A stretch of 7,295 bases of DNA from a bacterium (GCA_025774405.1 JALGWB010000102.1:1-7295); one strand, 5' to 3'. Counted from the first letter of the stretch, positions 1-7,295 are shown. The notes: generated by a model from the sequence alone, not told the origin. Translations and numbers: made by a program.

Positions 1-2
1 TT

Positions 3-1268
3 GCCTCCCACTACCATGCCGATCATATCGGTGGACTGGATGAGGTGATCAACAGCGGGATCTCCGTAGAGGTTGCTGCTTATGACCGTGGCGGTTCCTA
101 TTCAAGCCAAACGTATGAGGACTACGTTGCAGCGGTAGGACAGAAACGCACAACGATCTACGATGGTCAGATAGTAGACCTGGGAGGTGGTGTTCAGGTA
201 AAGTGTGTCGCTGTGAATGGGAATGGTGTGTCCGGTGTTTCAAACGAAAACGACCTCTGTGTGGCTCTAAAGCTGACATACGGAGATTTCGACTACTTCG
301 TCGCTGGTGATCTGTCGGGCTCCAATGACGGCGGCTATACCGATATCGAAACCTCAGTTGCGCCCGAGGTTGGAAACATAGAGGTCTATCGAGTCGATCA
401 CCACGGCAGCATCTACAGTAGTAATCAATATTTCGTTGATGTACTTGACCCTGAAGTCTCAATCATATCTGTCGGGAAGAATTCCTATGGTCATCCATCC
501 AAGACTGTTGTCAGACGTCTCAAGGCAACGAGCGTTGTTTACCAGACTGAGGATGGACGCGGCGGGGTTGTTGACGGCGATATAGTTGTCCTTACTGACG
601 GATCAACCTACTTCACTGTGAATGGTGATTACTACCCGATGACAAGCGGTGGTTGCTTGCATGTCGCCAGCATAGATATGTCGCTCGAGACAAGGGGGAA
701 ACGAACCTCAGCTCTGGCTGCCATCATGATAGTCGATGCCAACGACTCCCCTGTCAGTGAGGCCACGGTGACGGGTCATTGGAGCGGCCTCACCAGCGAT
801 ACCGATGAAGTGATTACTGGAAGTGACGGTATCGCGACTGTAACGTCAGACAAGGTAACAAATGCCAATGGCTGGCTTGTGTTTTCGATTGATGACGTTG
901 CCAAGGCTGAGTGGGCCTACGATCCCAGTGCAAATGTCGAGTCAAGCGATTCTATCTTCGCCGGTGAGACTCTGCTTGCTGAGGTCACTCGAAGACCTAT
1001 ACTCTATCAGAATTCCCCCAATCCATTCAGTCTAAGCACAACTATATCCTATTGGCTTCCGTCACCCTCCCATGTGAGACTGTCTGTCTATGATGTTACA
1101 GGAAGACTGATCCGTATCCTCGTTGAGCAACCTTCAGCGGCGGGCTATCATTCCATCCGCTGGATGGGACTGGACATTCATAACAATCCCGTACCGAGTG
1201 GGATATATTTCTACACACTCGAGGCTATGAACTCAACTATAACCCGGAAGATGTTTCTCTTCAGATAG
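3..1268 (+). CDS. Secreted ComEC-like metallo-beta-lactamase-fold hydrolase with Ig-like and C-terminal sorting domains (5' partial)
   Basis: This is the C-terminal 421 residues of a larger gene cut by the left edge. The first start-like codon is GTG at 45, but the frame stays open to position 3. The extra codons read ASHYHADHIGG, which supplies the HxHxDH metal-binding motif of the metallo-beta-lactamase superfamily, so translation must begin outside the window. Further superfamily marks are VAGDLSG (Asp about residue 103), HHGSIYSS (about 133-140) and SVGKNSYGHPS (about 156-166). The HHGS...YGHP pattern resembles the ComEC/Rec2 extracytoplasmic domain, but no membrane helices follow, so this is a free-standing member. 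Residues about 235-325 look like an Ig-like or invasin-type beta domain (IVDANDSPVSEATVTGHW). Residues about 332-421 form a FlgD-Ig/Por-type sorting domain with SPNPF, VYDVTGR, SGIYFYTL and RKMFLFR. Export and surface attachment are inferred from this tail. A nuclease or phosphodiesterase role is possible; the substrate is unknown. Confidence 0.87.
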   Translation, partial: ASHYHADHIGGLDEVINSGISVEVAAYDRGGSYSSQTYEDYVAAVGQKRTTIYDGQIVDLGGGVQVKCVAVNGNGVSGVSNENDLCVALKLTYGDFDYFVAGDLSGSNDGGYTDIETSVAPEVGNIEVYRVDHHGSIYSSNQYFVDVLDPEVSIISVGKNSYGHPSKTVVRRLKATSVVYQTEDGRGGVVDGDIVVLTDGSTYFTVNGDYYPMTSGGCLHVASIDMSLETRGKRTSALAAIMIVDANDSPVSEATVTGHWSGLTSDTDEVITGSDGIATVTSDKVTNANGWLVFSIDDVAKAEWAYDPSANVESSDSIFAGETLLAEVTRRPILYQNSPNPFSLSTTISYWLPSPSHVRLSVYDVTGRLIRILVEQPSAAGYHSIRWMGLDIHNNPVPSGIYFYTLEAMNSTITRKMFLFR

Positions 1269-1289
1269 GTATCCAACTGAAACAGGTCT
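1269..1289. other. Convergent intergenic gap between the hydrolase and activase genes
   Basis: Only 21 bases separate the TAG stop of the + gene (1266-1268) from the TGA stop of the - gene (1292-1290). I see no GC-rich hairpin followed by a T run on either strand in or next to the gap. Termination is therefore either factor-dependent or placed inside the opposing gene. Confidence 0.7.
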
Positions 1290-4200
1290 TCAGATGCCTA
1301 CACTGAGACTCTGGCTGGCTTTTTGCCGGCGACTTGCATACTGGCTTGCCTGATGCATAAAGGCTTCTAGACGCGTCAGAGTGTTGGTTTGTTCGAGTCC
1401 ATCGTAAGCCATGGTAAGGAAGGGTATATTGTCAAAGTCGAGACGCACACGCTTCATCACACCAGTCACAACCGTCCCTGGCATACAGGTAAATGGCATG
1501 ACATTTATGATGCCGCTTGCACCATGCCTTATAAAATCGATTGCCTTGCCAACGCTCAGTGTTGCTTCTCCCTCGAAGCTATCATGGATATAAGGGCTTG
1601 CTGACTGCAACACCTGCTCCGTCGTAGGCTCATCAAGCTTCTTTATGGCTCCCTTGAAGATCTCCTTCATCTTGTGCTCATCACGCTTCTGGATCTTGTC
1701 TTTGAGCAGAGTCACAAAGTAAGACCTGTAGTCGCGTGTCTTAAGATTGGCTCGTTTGCGAGTGAAGTTGGTATAAAGGATCCACTCGGTGAACGGAGGC
1801 AACCACGCTTCACCACCAAGACGCTCAATTTCAGCCACAATGTTGTCATTGCTAAAGCGATTACATCTGACAAAAACCTCGCCCACTACGCCAATCAATG
1901 GCTTGCTGTCATCCTCAGTCTCGACCGCCAGCATCTTATTCTTCCAAGCCTCCAACACCTCGAAGATGTCACGGTCGTTGAGAATCGCTTGACAGATATC
2001 TTCCACTCCCTCCCAGAATAGCTTCTCACACTGGCCTTTGACCTTCTCATAGGGACGTCGCTCCCGTGTCATTCGCTCGAGAAAATCGACAGCCAGAAGA
2101 CCACGCCATGCAACCCGATCGAAACCTGGGGCCACCTTTCCAATCTCGTCATAGAACTGGCGTCCCTGATTGGGAGATATGACTGGAACACCTTCGAAGC
2201 CAAGCTCCTTGAGCACGAGTCGTTGAAGTCTGTTGTATTGCCCAAAACGACATGGTCCTGTTCCAGATGGCATGAAGAACGCAGAACGCTCTGGATCAAA
2301 GTCAGGTTCGAGGCATTTCTTGACCATATCTCCCGTTGTCACTATGCAAGGATAACACTCTTTACCCGAGGTGAACTTCCTTCCATATTCTAAGGTACGG
2401 CTGTCCGACTCAGGCAGGACCTCAGCAGGAATTCCAAACCTGTTGAATGCTGCAGCAAATGGATAGGCATGAGGAGACATGCTCGGGATGTAAAGCTTGC
2501 GAGCTACACTACCCGACGAAGCCTCGAGACGGTTGGAGTCATCAACAACCACAACCTCCTCCTGGACCTCTTTGACCCTTGCATGCTCAATGCTGTCGAG
2601 AAAGGCTTCACACCTGGTTATCGCACCGACATCCGCGCTGTGCTCGTCGATCTCTATTTGGAGATATGGCTTGCCTCTCATTGCCTCCCGGAAGAAGTGA
2701 GAGATGAAGCTATCGGGTCCACAGCCGAAATTAGTAATGTAGATGGCAAAAAGGCGTTTATCTTTCCGAATTATCTCAGCTGCTGACATGATCTTCTGTC
2801 CGTATCGCCAGTACATGTTTTCCCATTCTTTTGAGAGATTCACTTCATCAAGCGGCAAAAAGTCCATCGGCATGGCGAGTGCTCCCAGATCCCTCAGCTT
2901 CTTGGGCAGTCCAAGATTTACGCCACTGTCACAGCCGTTGTAAGGTCGACTGACTATCACGAAAACGCGCTCGTCCTCACCCAGACTCTCAAGAATCTCC
3001 CTGCCTCGGCGCTGGCAGGCTGCATAGAACATATCCTGTGCCCTGAGTCCGGCTTCGACCGCCCTGGCCACAAGCCTTGCTGGCCTACCAAGAGCCTTAC
3101 CCATTTCACGCAAGTTTCTTATGATCTCCTTCTTGCCGCGCGCCAAATAGATATAAGGCTTGAGCACCTTAACACCCCTGGTGTCAAAGTCAAAGGCTGC
3201 ACTGGAAACATAGGGTATTGTTTGAGCATATGGGCAGGCAAAGCTCTCCTCGATGAATGGATTGCGTTGCTTCATATTGATGATGCTCGGCAGGAAAATG
3301 CAGTCGATCTGCTTCGCGAGCAGGTTCTGGATATGCCCATGAGCTACCTTTGCCGGGAAGCAAGTCTCTGCCGGTACCGACTCGATGCCTGCGTGGATGA
3401 TACGCTTGTTGGTCTTATCCGACAATACGATCTCTACACCAAGCTGTTTGAAGAAAGCATGCCACAGCGGATAGAGCTCATGAAACAACAGCATCCGAGG
3501 AATCCCAACCCTGACTGCATCCGATTCCACGCTTGAGGATGGTTCGACAAAGAGGGTGTGAAGCAGTTTTTCTCTCTCGGCAAATAGATCAGGCAGATGC
3601 TCACCTTTGGACTTGTGCCTGCGACGCTCGTACTTCTCGCATCTCGATCCGTAGTAAAGGGGTTCTTCACCTTCGACAACCACTTTCCTGATTTCACACA
3701 TGTTGGGACAGTCAGTACATTCGAAGCTGGATATCTCGTATTTTTTCTTGCTAAGGTCGAATCCCTTGAACCTGCTTTGCTTGCCTTGGTTGGTTTCAAG
3801 AGCGATGATTGCCGCACCTATTGCACCTGTGACATCATGATGCTCAGGGACAGTGACCTTCTTGCCAAGTACTTTCTCAAAAGCGGCAACAACACCGTCG
3901 TTTGCTGCCGGCCCACCCTGGAAGAAGATGTTGTTGCCTATACGCTTACCGGCAACCACCTTGTTCAAGTAGTTGTAAACGATTGAATAGCTGAGTCCAG
4001 CGACCAGATCATCTCGCTCAGCACCCTTTTGCTGATGATGGACAAGATCGGACTCCATGAAAACAGTGCATCTTTCACCCAGTCTCACGGGATTCGAAGC
4101 CTTCAGAGCTATCTCACCAAACTCCTCCTTGATGCTTATTCCGAGCTTCTCAGCTTGCTCCTCAAGAAATGAGCCAGTCCCTGCTGCACAGACTTTATTC

Positions 4201-5591
4201 ATTTCAAAGTCGACTACCGCCCCATTCTCGAGGCTGATATATTTGGAATCCTGACCACCAATCTCAAAAATTGTATCCACAGTAGGATCGATTGCAACCG
4301 CACCTCTCGCCTGACAGGTTATCTCGTTACGAACGACATCAGCACCCACAAAATCCCCTGTCAAGTATCTGCCGGAACCAGTTGTGCAAACCCCTTTGAT
4401 CTCTACAAGATGCCCAACTTCCTGCCCCACCTCCTCGAGTCCCTGTCGAACAGCCTCAATCGGTCGTCCAGCAGTCATCAGGTATCTTCGTGCAAGCACT
4501 CGTCTTTGTTCATCAATCACCACAACATTCGTACTTAACGAGCCAACGTCGATGCCGAGGTAGGCTGGTATCTTGCCTCCCGTTTCCTCGGGTCGATAGA
4601 CTCTCTTCTGCCTCCGATGTTTATACCGTCGGTCCTCTTCGAGAGCCAGCCTCTCGAGGCCCTCTTCAAGAGCATCATGCTTCTGGACATGGGCCCTGAG
4701 TCGTTCAAGCGAAATAGGACTCTGAAGTGCCAGTCCCTTCGCAAGCGCTGTGAGCGCAGCACCGATAGCACCCATTGATGCAAAATGCTTGGGTATGATA
4801 AGCCCGCCCTCGCGAAGCCCAAGTACTTCTTCAAAGGCTCTTACCATGCCCTTATTGGCAGCAACTCCACCCTGGAAGGATATCGGTTTGGAGAATTGCT
4901 TGCCCTTTGCGATGTTGCTCTTGAAATTGCGTGCCATTGCAAAACACAGACCAGCCACAATATCATAATCAGGCGTTGCCTGCTGCTGAAGGTGAATCAT
5001 ATCCGTCTTTGCGAAGACACTACATCTGCCAGCAATCCTCGGCGGGTTCTTGCTCCTGAGTGCCATCTCACCGAATTCTTCGATGCTGACTTTGAGCCTG
5101 CTTGCCTGCTGATCAAGAAAGGAGCCTGTACCAGCAGCACAAATCGTATTCATTGCAAAGTCACGTATGATGGTCGCATCTAAATGCTCATCATACTCAA
5201 GCAATATGAGCTTCGAATCCTCACCACCGATCTCAATAACGCTCTTGACATCCCGGTGGAGCTTCTCCATCGCCTTGGCCTGCGAGATAATCTCATTGAC
5301 GAAGTAGCCATCAATCAGGGAAGCCAAAATCTTGCCTCCCGATCCAGTCACTCCGATTACCCTAAAGGCATCTGCAGGATATCGTCTCAACAGGTCCTCC
5401 AGTACGCCGAGAGTGGTCTCCATAGGGAGCCCTCTCGTTCTCGTATAGGTCTCCTCGAGCACATCACCATCAAGCGAAAGAACAACGGTATTCAAGCTGA
5501 CCGAGCCCAGATCGAGACCGAGGGCATATTGCCTTCCATTGTGGTCTGCGGTGGGTACCTTGGCCGTCAGGCGCTGAGTTGCCTTCGACAT
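1290..5591 (-). CDS. Giant acyl-CoA dehydratase activase fusion: two BcrAD/BadFG/HgdC ATPase domains + DUF2229 + HGD-D-like domains
   Basis: The product has 1433 residues from ATG at 5591; an in-frame TTG at 5600 directly abuts the ribosome-binding site and is rejected. ASKHA ATPase domain 1 spans about residues 24-285 (GLDLGSVS; EIGGEDSK; ICAAGTG with Cys151; GRCSVFAK with Cys190). Domain 2 spans about 344-598 (GIDVGSLST; EIGGQDSK; VCAAGTG with Cys468; ERCTVFME with Cys508). A CxxCxxxC cluster follows (Cys625, 628, 632, plus Cys651), then a DUF2229/COG3580-like part (about 690-1010, PAETCFP, FACPYAQ, FGCGPDS). Last comes a COG3581/2-hydroxyglutaryl-CoA dehydratase D-like part (about 1033-1415, ECYPC, GPCRFGQY, FTCMPG). 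In characterised HgdC, ATP hydrolysis drives an electron from a [4Fe-4S] cluster to the dehydratase component. Here activator and acceptor are one chain, a known but largely uncharacterised family architecture. It is presumably cytoplasmic and oxygen-sensitive; the substrate cannot be told. It is co-transcribed downstream of the GH57 gene. Confidence 0.92.
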   Translation of the reverse strand: MSKATQRLTAKVPTADHNGRQYALGLDLGSVSLNTVVLSLDGDVLEETYTRTRGLPMETTLGVLEDLLRRYPADAFRVIGVTGSGGKILASLIDGYFVNEIISQAKAMEKLHRDVKSVIEIGGEDSKLILLEYDEHLDATIIRDFAMNTICAAGTGSFLDQQASRLKVSIEEFGEMALRSKNPPRIAGRCSVFAKTDMIHLQQQATPDYDIVAGLCFAMARNFKSNIAKGKQFSKPISFQGGVAANKGMVRAFEEVLGLREGGLIIPKHFASMGAIGAALTALAKGLALQSPISLERLRAHVQKHDALEEGLERLALEEDRRYKHRRQKRVYRPEETGGKIPAYLGIDVGSLSTNVVVIDEQRRVLARRYLMTAGRPIEAVRQGLEEVGQEVGHLVEIKGVCTTGSGRYLTGDFVGADVVRNEITCQARGAVAIDPTVDTIFEIGGQDSKYISLENGAVVDFEMNKVCAAGTGSFLEEQAEKLGISIKEEFGEIALKASNPVRLGERCTVFMESDLVHHQQKGAERDDLVAGLSYSIVYNYLNKVVAGKRIGNNIFFQGGPAANDGVVAAFEKVLGKKVTVPEHHDVTGAIGAAIIALETNQGKQSRFKGFDLSKKKYEISSFECTDCPNMCEIRKVVVEGEEPLYYGSRCEKYERRRHKSKGEHLPDLFAEREKLLHTLFVEPSSSVESDAVRVGIPRMLLFHELYPLWHAFFKQLGVEIVLSDKTNKRIIHAGIESVPAETCFPAKVAHGHIQNLLAKQIDCIFLPSIINMKQRNPFIEESFACPYAQTIPYVSSAAFDFDTRGVKVLKPYIYLARGKKEIIRNLREMGKALGRPARLVARAVEAGLRAQDMFYAACQRRGREILESLGEDERVFVIVSRPYNGCDSGVNLGLPKKLRDLGALAMPMDFLPLDEVNLSKEWENMYWRYGQKIMSAAEIIRKDKRLFAIYITNFGCGPDSFISHFFREAMRGKPYLQIEIDEHSADVGAITRCEAFLDSIEHARVKEVQEEVVVVDDSNRLEASSGSVARKLYIPSMSPHAYPFAAAFNRFGIPAEVLPESDSRTLEYGRKFTSGKECYPCIVTTGDMVKKCLEPDFDPERSAFFMPSGTGPCRFGQYNRLQRLVLKELGFEGVPVISPNQGRQFYDEIGKVAPGFDRVAWRGLLAVDFLERMTRERRPYEKVKGQCEKLFWEGVEDICQAILNDRDIFEVLEAWKNKMLAVETEDDSKPLIGVVGEVFVRCNRFSNDNIVAEIERLGGEAWLPPFTEWILYTNFTRKRANLKTRDYRSYFVTLLKDKIQKRDEHKMKEIFKGAIKKLDEPTTEQVLQSASPYIHDSFEGEATLSVGKAIDFIRHGASGIINVMPFTCMPGTVVTGVMKRVRLDFDNIPFLTMAYDGLEQTNTLTRLEAFMHQASQYASRRQKASQSLSVGI

Positions 5592-5600
5592 CGAATTCAA

Positions 5601-5608
5601 CCTCCTTA
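5601..5608 (-). promoter_or_regulatory. Strong ribosome-binding site overlapping the GH57 stop codon
   Basis: On the - strand, TAAGGAGG (5608 to 5601) is a full eight-base complement of the usual 16S rRNA 3' end. Its first three bases are the TAA stop of the upstream GH57 gene. It sits 9 bases before ATG at 5591 and 0 bases before TTG at 5600, which decides the activase start. The overlap suggests translational coupling. Confidence 0.85.
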
Positions 5609-7252
5609 CTTCTTCCCGATTGCGATATCTCCGCTTGAACGAGCTCTCGAGCTATCGCTTCCGCGGTAGATTCGGTAGTCAAGCTCAGGAAAAATATTAT
5701 CTTTACTTTCTAACTTGCTGAGCCACTCTATGTCAATAGAATCGTGCAGAATATCTTCGTACAGTCTTATGAATTTCGCTATATGCTCTCGTGTTCGCTG
5801 AACTGCATACGAAACCGCTGTGGCTGTCTTCATAATAAAAGCCCAATCGCTGCTTTGCGCAAGCAACAGTTCCCGAGCAGCCTGGGCCAGAGCTCTCCTC
5901 CTGACTGGATTGTTGCCGTCACCAAATTCCGCAAGCTCAACCATTTTATCAGCAGCCCAATGTAAGTGCTTATAAATCCAATCGTTAGAGCCATCAAGCC
6001 AGACCTCATTGTAACCTTTCCAACCCCAGCTTGAAAGTGATGGCTGGGCAACCTGACACTTGGGATGCAGTCTGAGATATTCCACTGGAGTGGTCAGCTC
6101 ATAGATGGTCTGATCAAAAGCTGACTTTCTCATCAGGAGGTCAAGCCATTGAGGTCCCTCAAACCACCAGTGTCCAAAGAGCTCGGCATCATATGGAGCC
6201 ACGACTATTGGCTTGCGCTTGAGGAAATCGCTCAGAAACTCTATCTGCCGCTCCCGATTGAACATGAAATTGCCTGCATGAAGCTCAGCCCGTTTCAAAG
6301 CTGCCTGAGGGTCATATGGTTGCTTATCGTGCCCCGGACCGGTAATCCGATAATACTTGATACCTGTGAAAACCCGTGTAACCCCACCGTGCAGGTACGG
6401 CCTAATGTAGTCGAAGTCGAGATCAAATCCTATGTCTCGATAGAAGTCACGATAGAACCAATCGCCTGGATAGCCTTCCTGAGCACTCCAGACCTGGCGC
6501 GAGGATTCCATATCTCTGCCGAAGGCAGCGACACCCGTCGGACAGTAGACCGGTGCAAAGACACCATAGCGGGGTCTGGGGGCTGCATTCAAGATGCCAT
6601 GGGTATCAACGAAGAAGAACTTGAGCCCACACTCCTTGAGGATTTCATCAAGGCCTGGTTCGAAGCCACACTCTGGAAGCCAAATACCTCTGGGACGCTG
6701 CCCGAAATTGCGTTCGTGATAGCGACATGCAATCTCGATCTGTGCCTTCACCGAGTTGCGATTGACAGACATTAGCGGAAGATAACCATGCGTAGCAGCA
6801 CAGGTTATCAGCTCAACCCGTCCAGTTTCTGATAATCTGCGGAATGCTGACACAAGATCCCTTCTGTAGGTTTCCACGTATAGCTTGCGACTCGTATCGA
6901 AAATCCAGTGATACATAAGGGCAAGCCGATTGAAGCGCTCGTCCCATCTTGTTCGTTCAACCTCCTTGGCTGCTAATTCAATCAGCTTCTCAAGTCGCTT
7001 GACATACCGCTCCTGCAGGAGCCAGTCATTCAGCATTGCAATTAGAGTCGGACTGAGTGAAATCGTCAGATAGTACGGCACACCATCATCTTCCAGCCTC
7101 TCAAGCATCCTCAAAAGCGGGATGTAAGTCTCTGTTATTGCCTGAAATAGCCAATCCTCTTCGAGGGATTCCTCATGCTCCGGGTGACGCACGAAAGGTA
7201 GATGGGAATGAAGGATTATTGCAAGATAGCCCTTAGTAGATGCTCTCTTCAA
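5606..7252 (-). CDS. 1,4-alpha-glucan branching enzyme, GH57 family with DUF1957 C-terminal domain
   Basis: The 548-residue product matches the usual length of GH57 glucan branching enzymes (about 520-560). These cut alpha-1,4 glucan chains and rejoin them as alpha-1,6 branches in glycogen synthesis. The conserved GH57 regions appear in order: HSHLPFVRHP (15-24), ATHGYLP (153-159), GIWLPECGF (189-197) with the predicted nucleophile Glu194, and APYDAELFGHWWFEGP (352-367) with the predicted acid/base Asp355. The DUF1957 helical part begins near SSWGWKGYNEVWLDG (407-421). The branching-type tip-loop Tyr may be Tyr229 or Tyr236, but this needs an alignment. No signal peptide is seen, so it is cytoplasmic. 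About 19 polar residues after LDYRIYR look like an unconserved tail. The start is uncertain: TTG at 7252 gives a family-like N-terminus (a few residues before KGYLAIILH) but has poor ribosome-site spacing, and the frame is open to the right edge. The alternative reading is a GH57 4-alpha-glucanotransferase or AmyC-type amylase. Confidence 0.93.
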   Translation of the reverse strand: MKRASTKGYLAIILHSHLPFVRHPEHEESLEEDWLFQAITETYIPLLRMLERLEDDGVPYYLTISLSPTLIAMLNDWLLQERYVKRLEKLIELAAKEVERTRWDERFNRLALMYHWIFDTSRKLYVETYRRDLVSAFRRLSETGRVELITCAATHGYLPLMSVNRNSVKAQIEIACRYHERNFGQRPRGIWLPECGFEPGLDEILKECGLKFFFVDTHGILNAAPRPRYGVFAPVYCPTGVAAFGRDMESSRQVWSAQEGYPGDWFYRDFYRDIGFDLDFDYIRPYLHGGVTRVFTGIKYYRITGPGHDKQPYDPQAALKRAELHAGNFMFNRERQIEFLSDFLKRKPIVVAPYDAELFGHWWFEGPQWLDLLMRKSAFDQTIYELTTPVEYLRLHPKCQVAQPSLSSWGWKGYNEVWLDGSNDWIYKHLHWAADKMVELAEFGDGNNPVRRRALAQAARELLLAQSSDWAFIMKTATAVSYAVQRTREHIAKFIRLYEDILHDSIDIEWLSKLESKDNIFPELDYRIYRGSDSSRARSSGDIAIGKK

Positions 7253-7253
7253 G

Positions 7254-7267
7254 CCTCTACCCAGAGG
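7254..7267 (-). promoter_or_regulatory. Small inverted repeat covering the AGAGG in front of the GH57 TTG codon
   Basis: CCTCT and AGAGG form a perfect 5-bp stem with a 4-base loop, ending 1 base before the TTG at 7252. On the - strand the 3' arm (7258-7254) is the only ribosome-site-like sequence next to that TTG. A second CCTCT copy (- strand 7285-7281) could pair with the same arm. If the gene really starts further upstream, this is just coding sequence. A regulatory role is inference only. Confidence 0.25.
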
Positions 7268-7295
7268 ATTAGCCTTTCCTAGAGGTTTTCTTTGT

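Noticed and set aside
49..462. A 137-codon open frame on the - strand rich in Arg, His and Ser.
   Set aside because: It is antisense to the metallo-beta-lactamase domain, and its odd Arg/His-rich composition is what the complement of that coding sequence would give.
3..1268. Calling the + gene comEC.
   Set aside because: ComEC needs a multi-helix competence membrane domain. None is present in the visible part, and the protein ends in a sorting domain instead.
1258..1295. Nine-base direct repeat TCTTCAGAT at 1258-1266 and 1287-1295, touching both convergent stop codons.
   Set aside because: Too short and with only two copies; it does not resemble an insertion-sequence target duplication because no element lies between the copies.
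1310..1330. CTGGC-TTTTT-GCCGG hairpin-like sequence near the convergent junction, a possible terminator for the + gene.
   Set aside because: The stem is only 5 pairs with one G-T wobble, the T run is in the loop rather than after the stem, and it lies inside the conserved-frame 3' end of the activase gene.
5184..5669. A 161-codon + strand open frame crossing the activase/GH57 junction.
   Set aside because: It is antisense to the ATPase P-loop-like region of domain 1 and to the GH57 tail, with no recognisable protein family.
6149..6775. A 208-codon open frame on the + strand opposite the GH57 gene.
   Set aside because: It lies entirely antisense to conserved GH57 motifs, shows no recognisable domain, and has no separate support; it is a shadow frame.

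Overview
The window carries three protein-coding genes packed end to end, with almost no non-coding DNA. One gene is on the + strand (partial, cut by the left edge) and two are on the - strand as a tight two-gene operon. The base composition is close to balanced. I infer an uncultured, probably anaerobic bacterium from the FCB group or a nearby candidate phylum. The evidence is a C-terminal secretion/sorting domain of the Por/FlgD-like type (SPNPF...GIYFYTL...RKMFLFR), a GH57-type glucan branching enzyme, and a very large oxygen-sensitive-type (Fe-S) activase/dehydratase protein. The phylum cannot be fixed from sequence reading alone.

Positions 3-1268 (+): the C-terminal 421 residues of a secreted metallo-beta-lactamase-fold hydrolase related to the extracytoplasmic MBL domain of ComEC. 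The HxHxDH metal motif lies upstream of the first in-window start-like codon, so the real gene begins left of the window. After the MBL fold come an Ig-like segment and a C-terminal sorting domain.

Positions 1290-5591 (-): a 1433-residue multidomain protein. It joins two complete HgdC/BcrAD/BadFG-type ATPase (activator) domains to DUF2229 and 2-hydroxyacyl-CoA dehydratase-like (COG3580/COG3581-type) cysteine-rich parts. Both ATPase domains keep the two cysteines that in HgdC homodimers hold a shared [4Fe-4S] cluster. The natural reading is a single-chain pseudo-dimeric electron activator fused to its own acceptor. The substrate is unknown.

Positions 5606-7252 (-): a GH57/DUF1957 1,4-alpha-glucan branching enzyme with both catalytic residues present. 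It lies immediately upstream of the activase gene in transcription order. Its TAA stop is the first three bases of a perfect TAAGGAGG ribosome-binding site for the activase, so the two are probably co-transcribed and translationally coupled.

The + gene and the - operon converge with a 21-base gap and no convincing intrinsic terminator. I saw no RNA genes, mobile elements or CRISPR repeats. Only the 43 bases right of position 7252 are unassigned, and they may still be coding.
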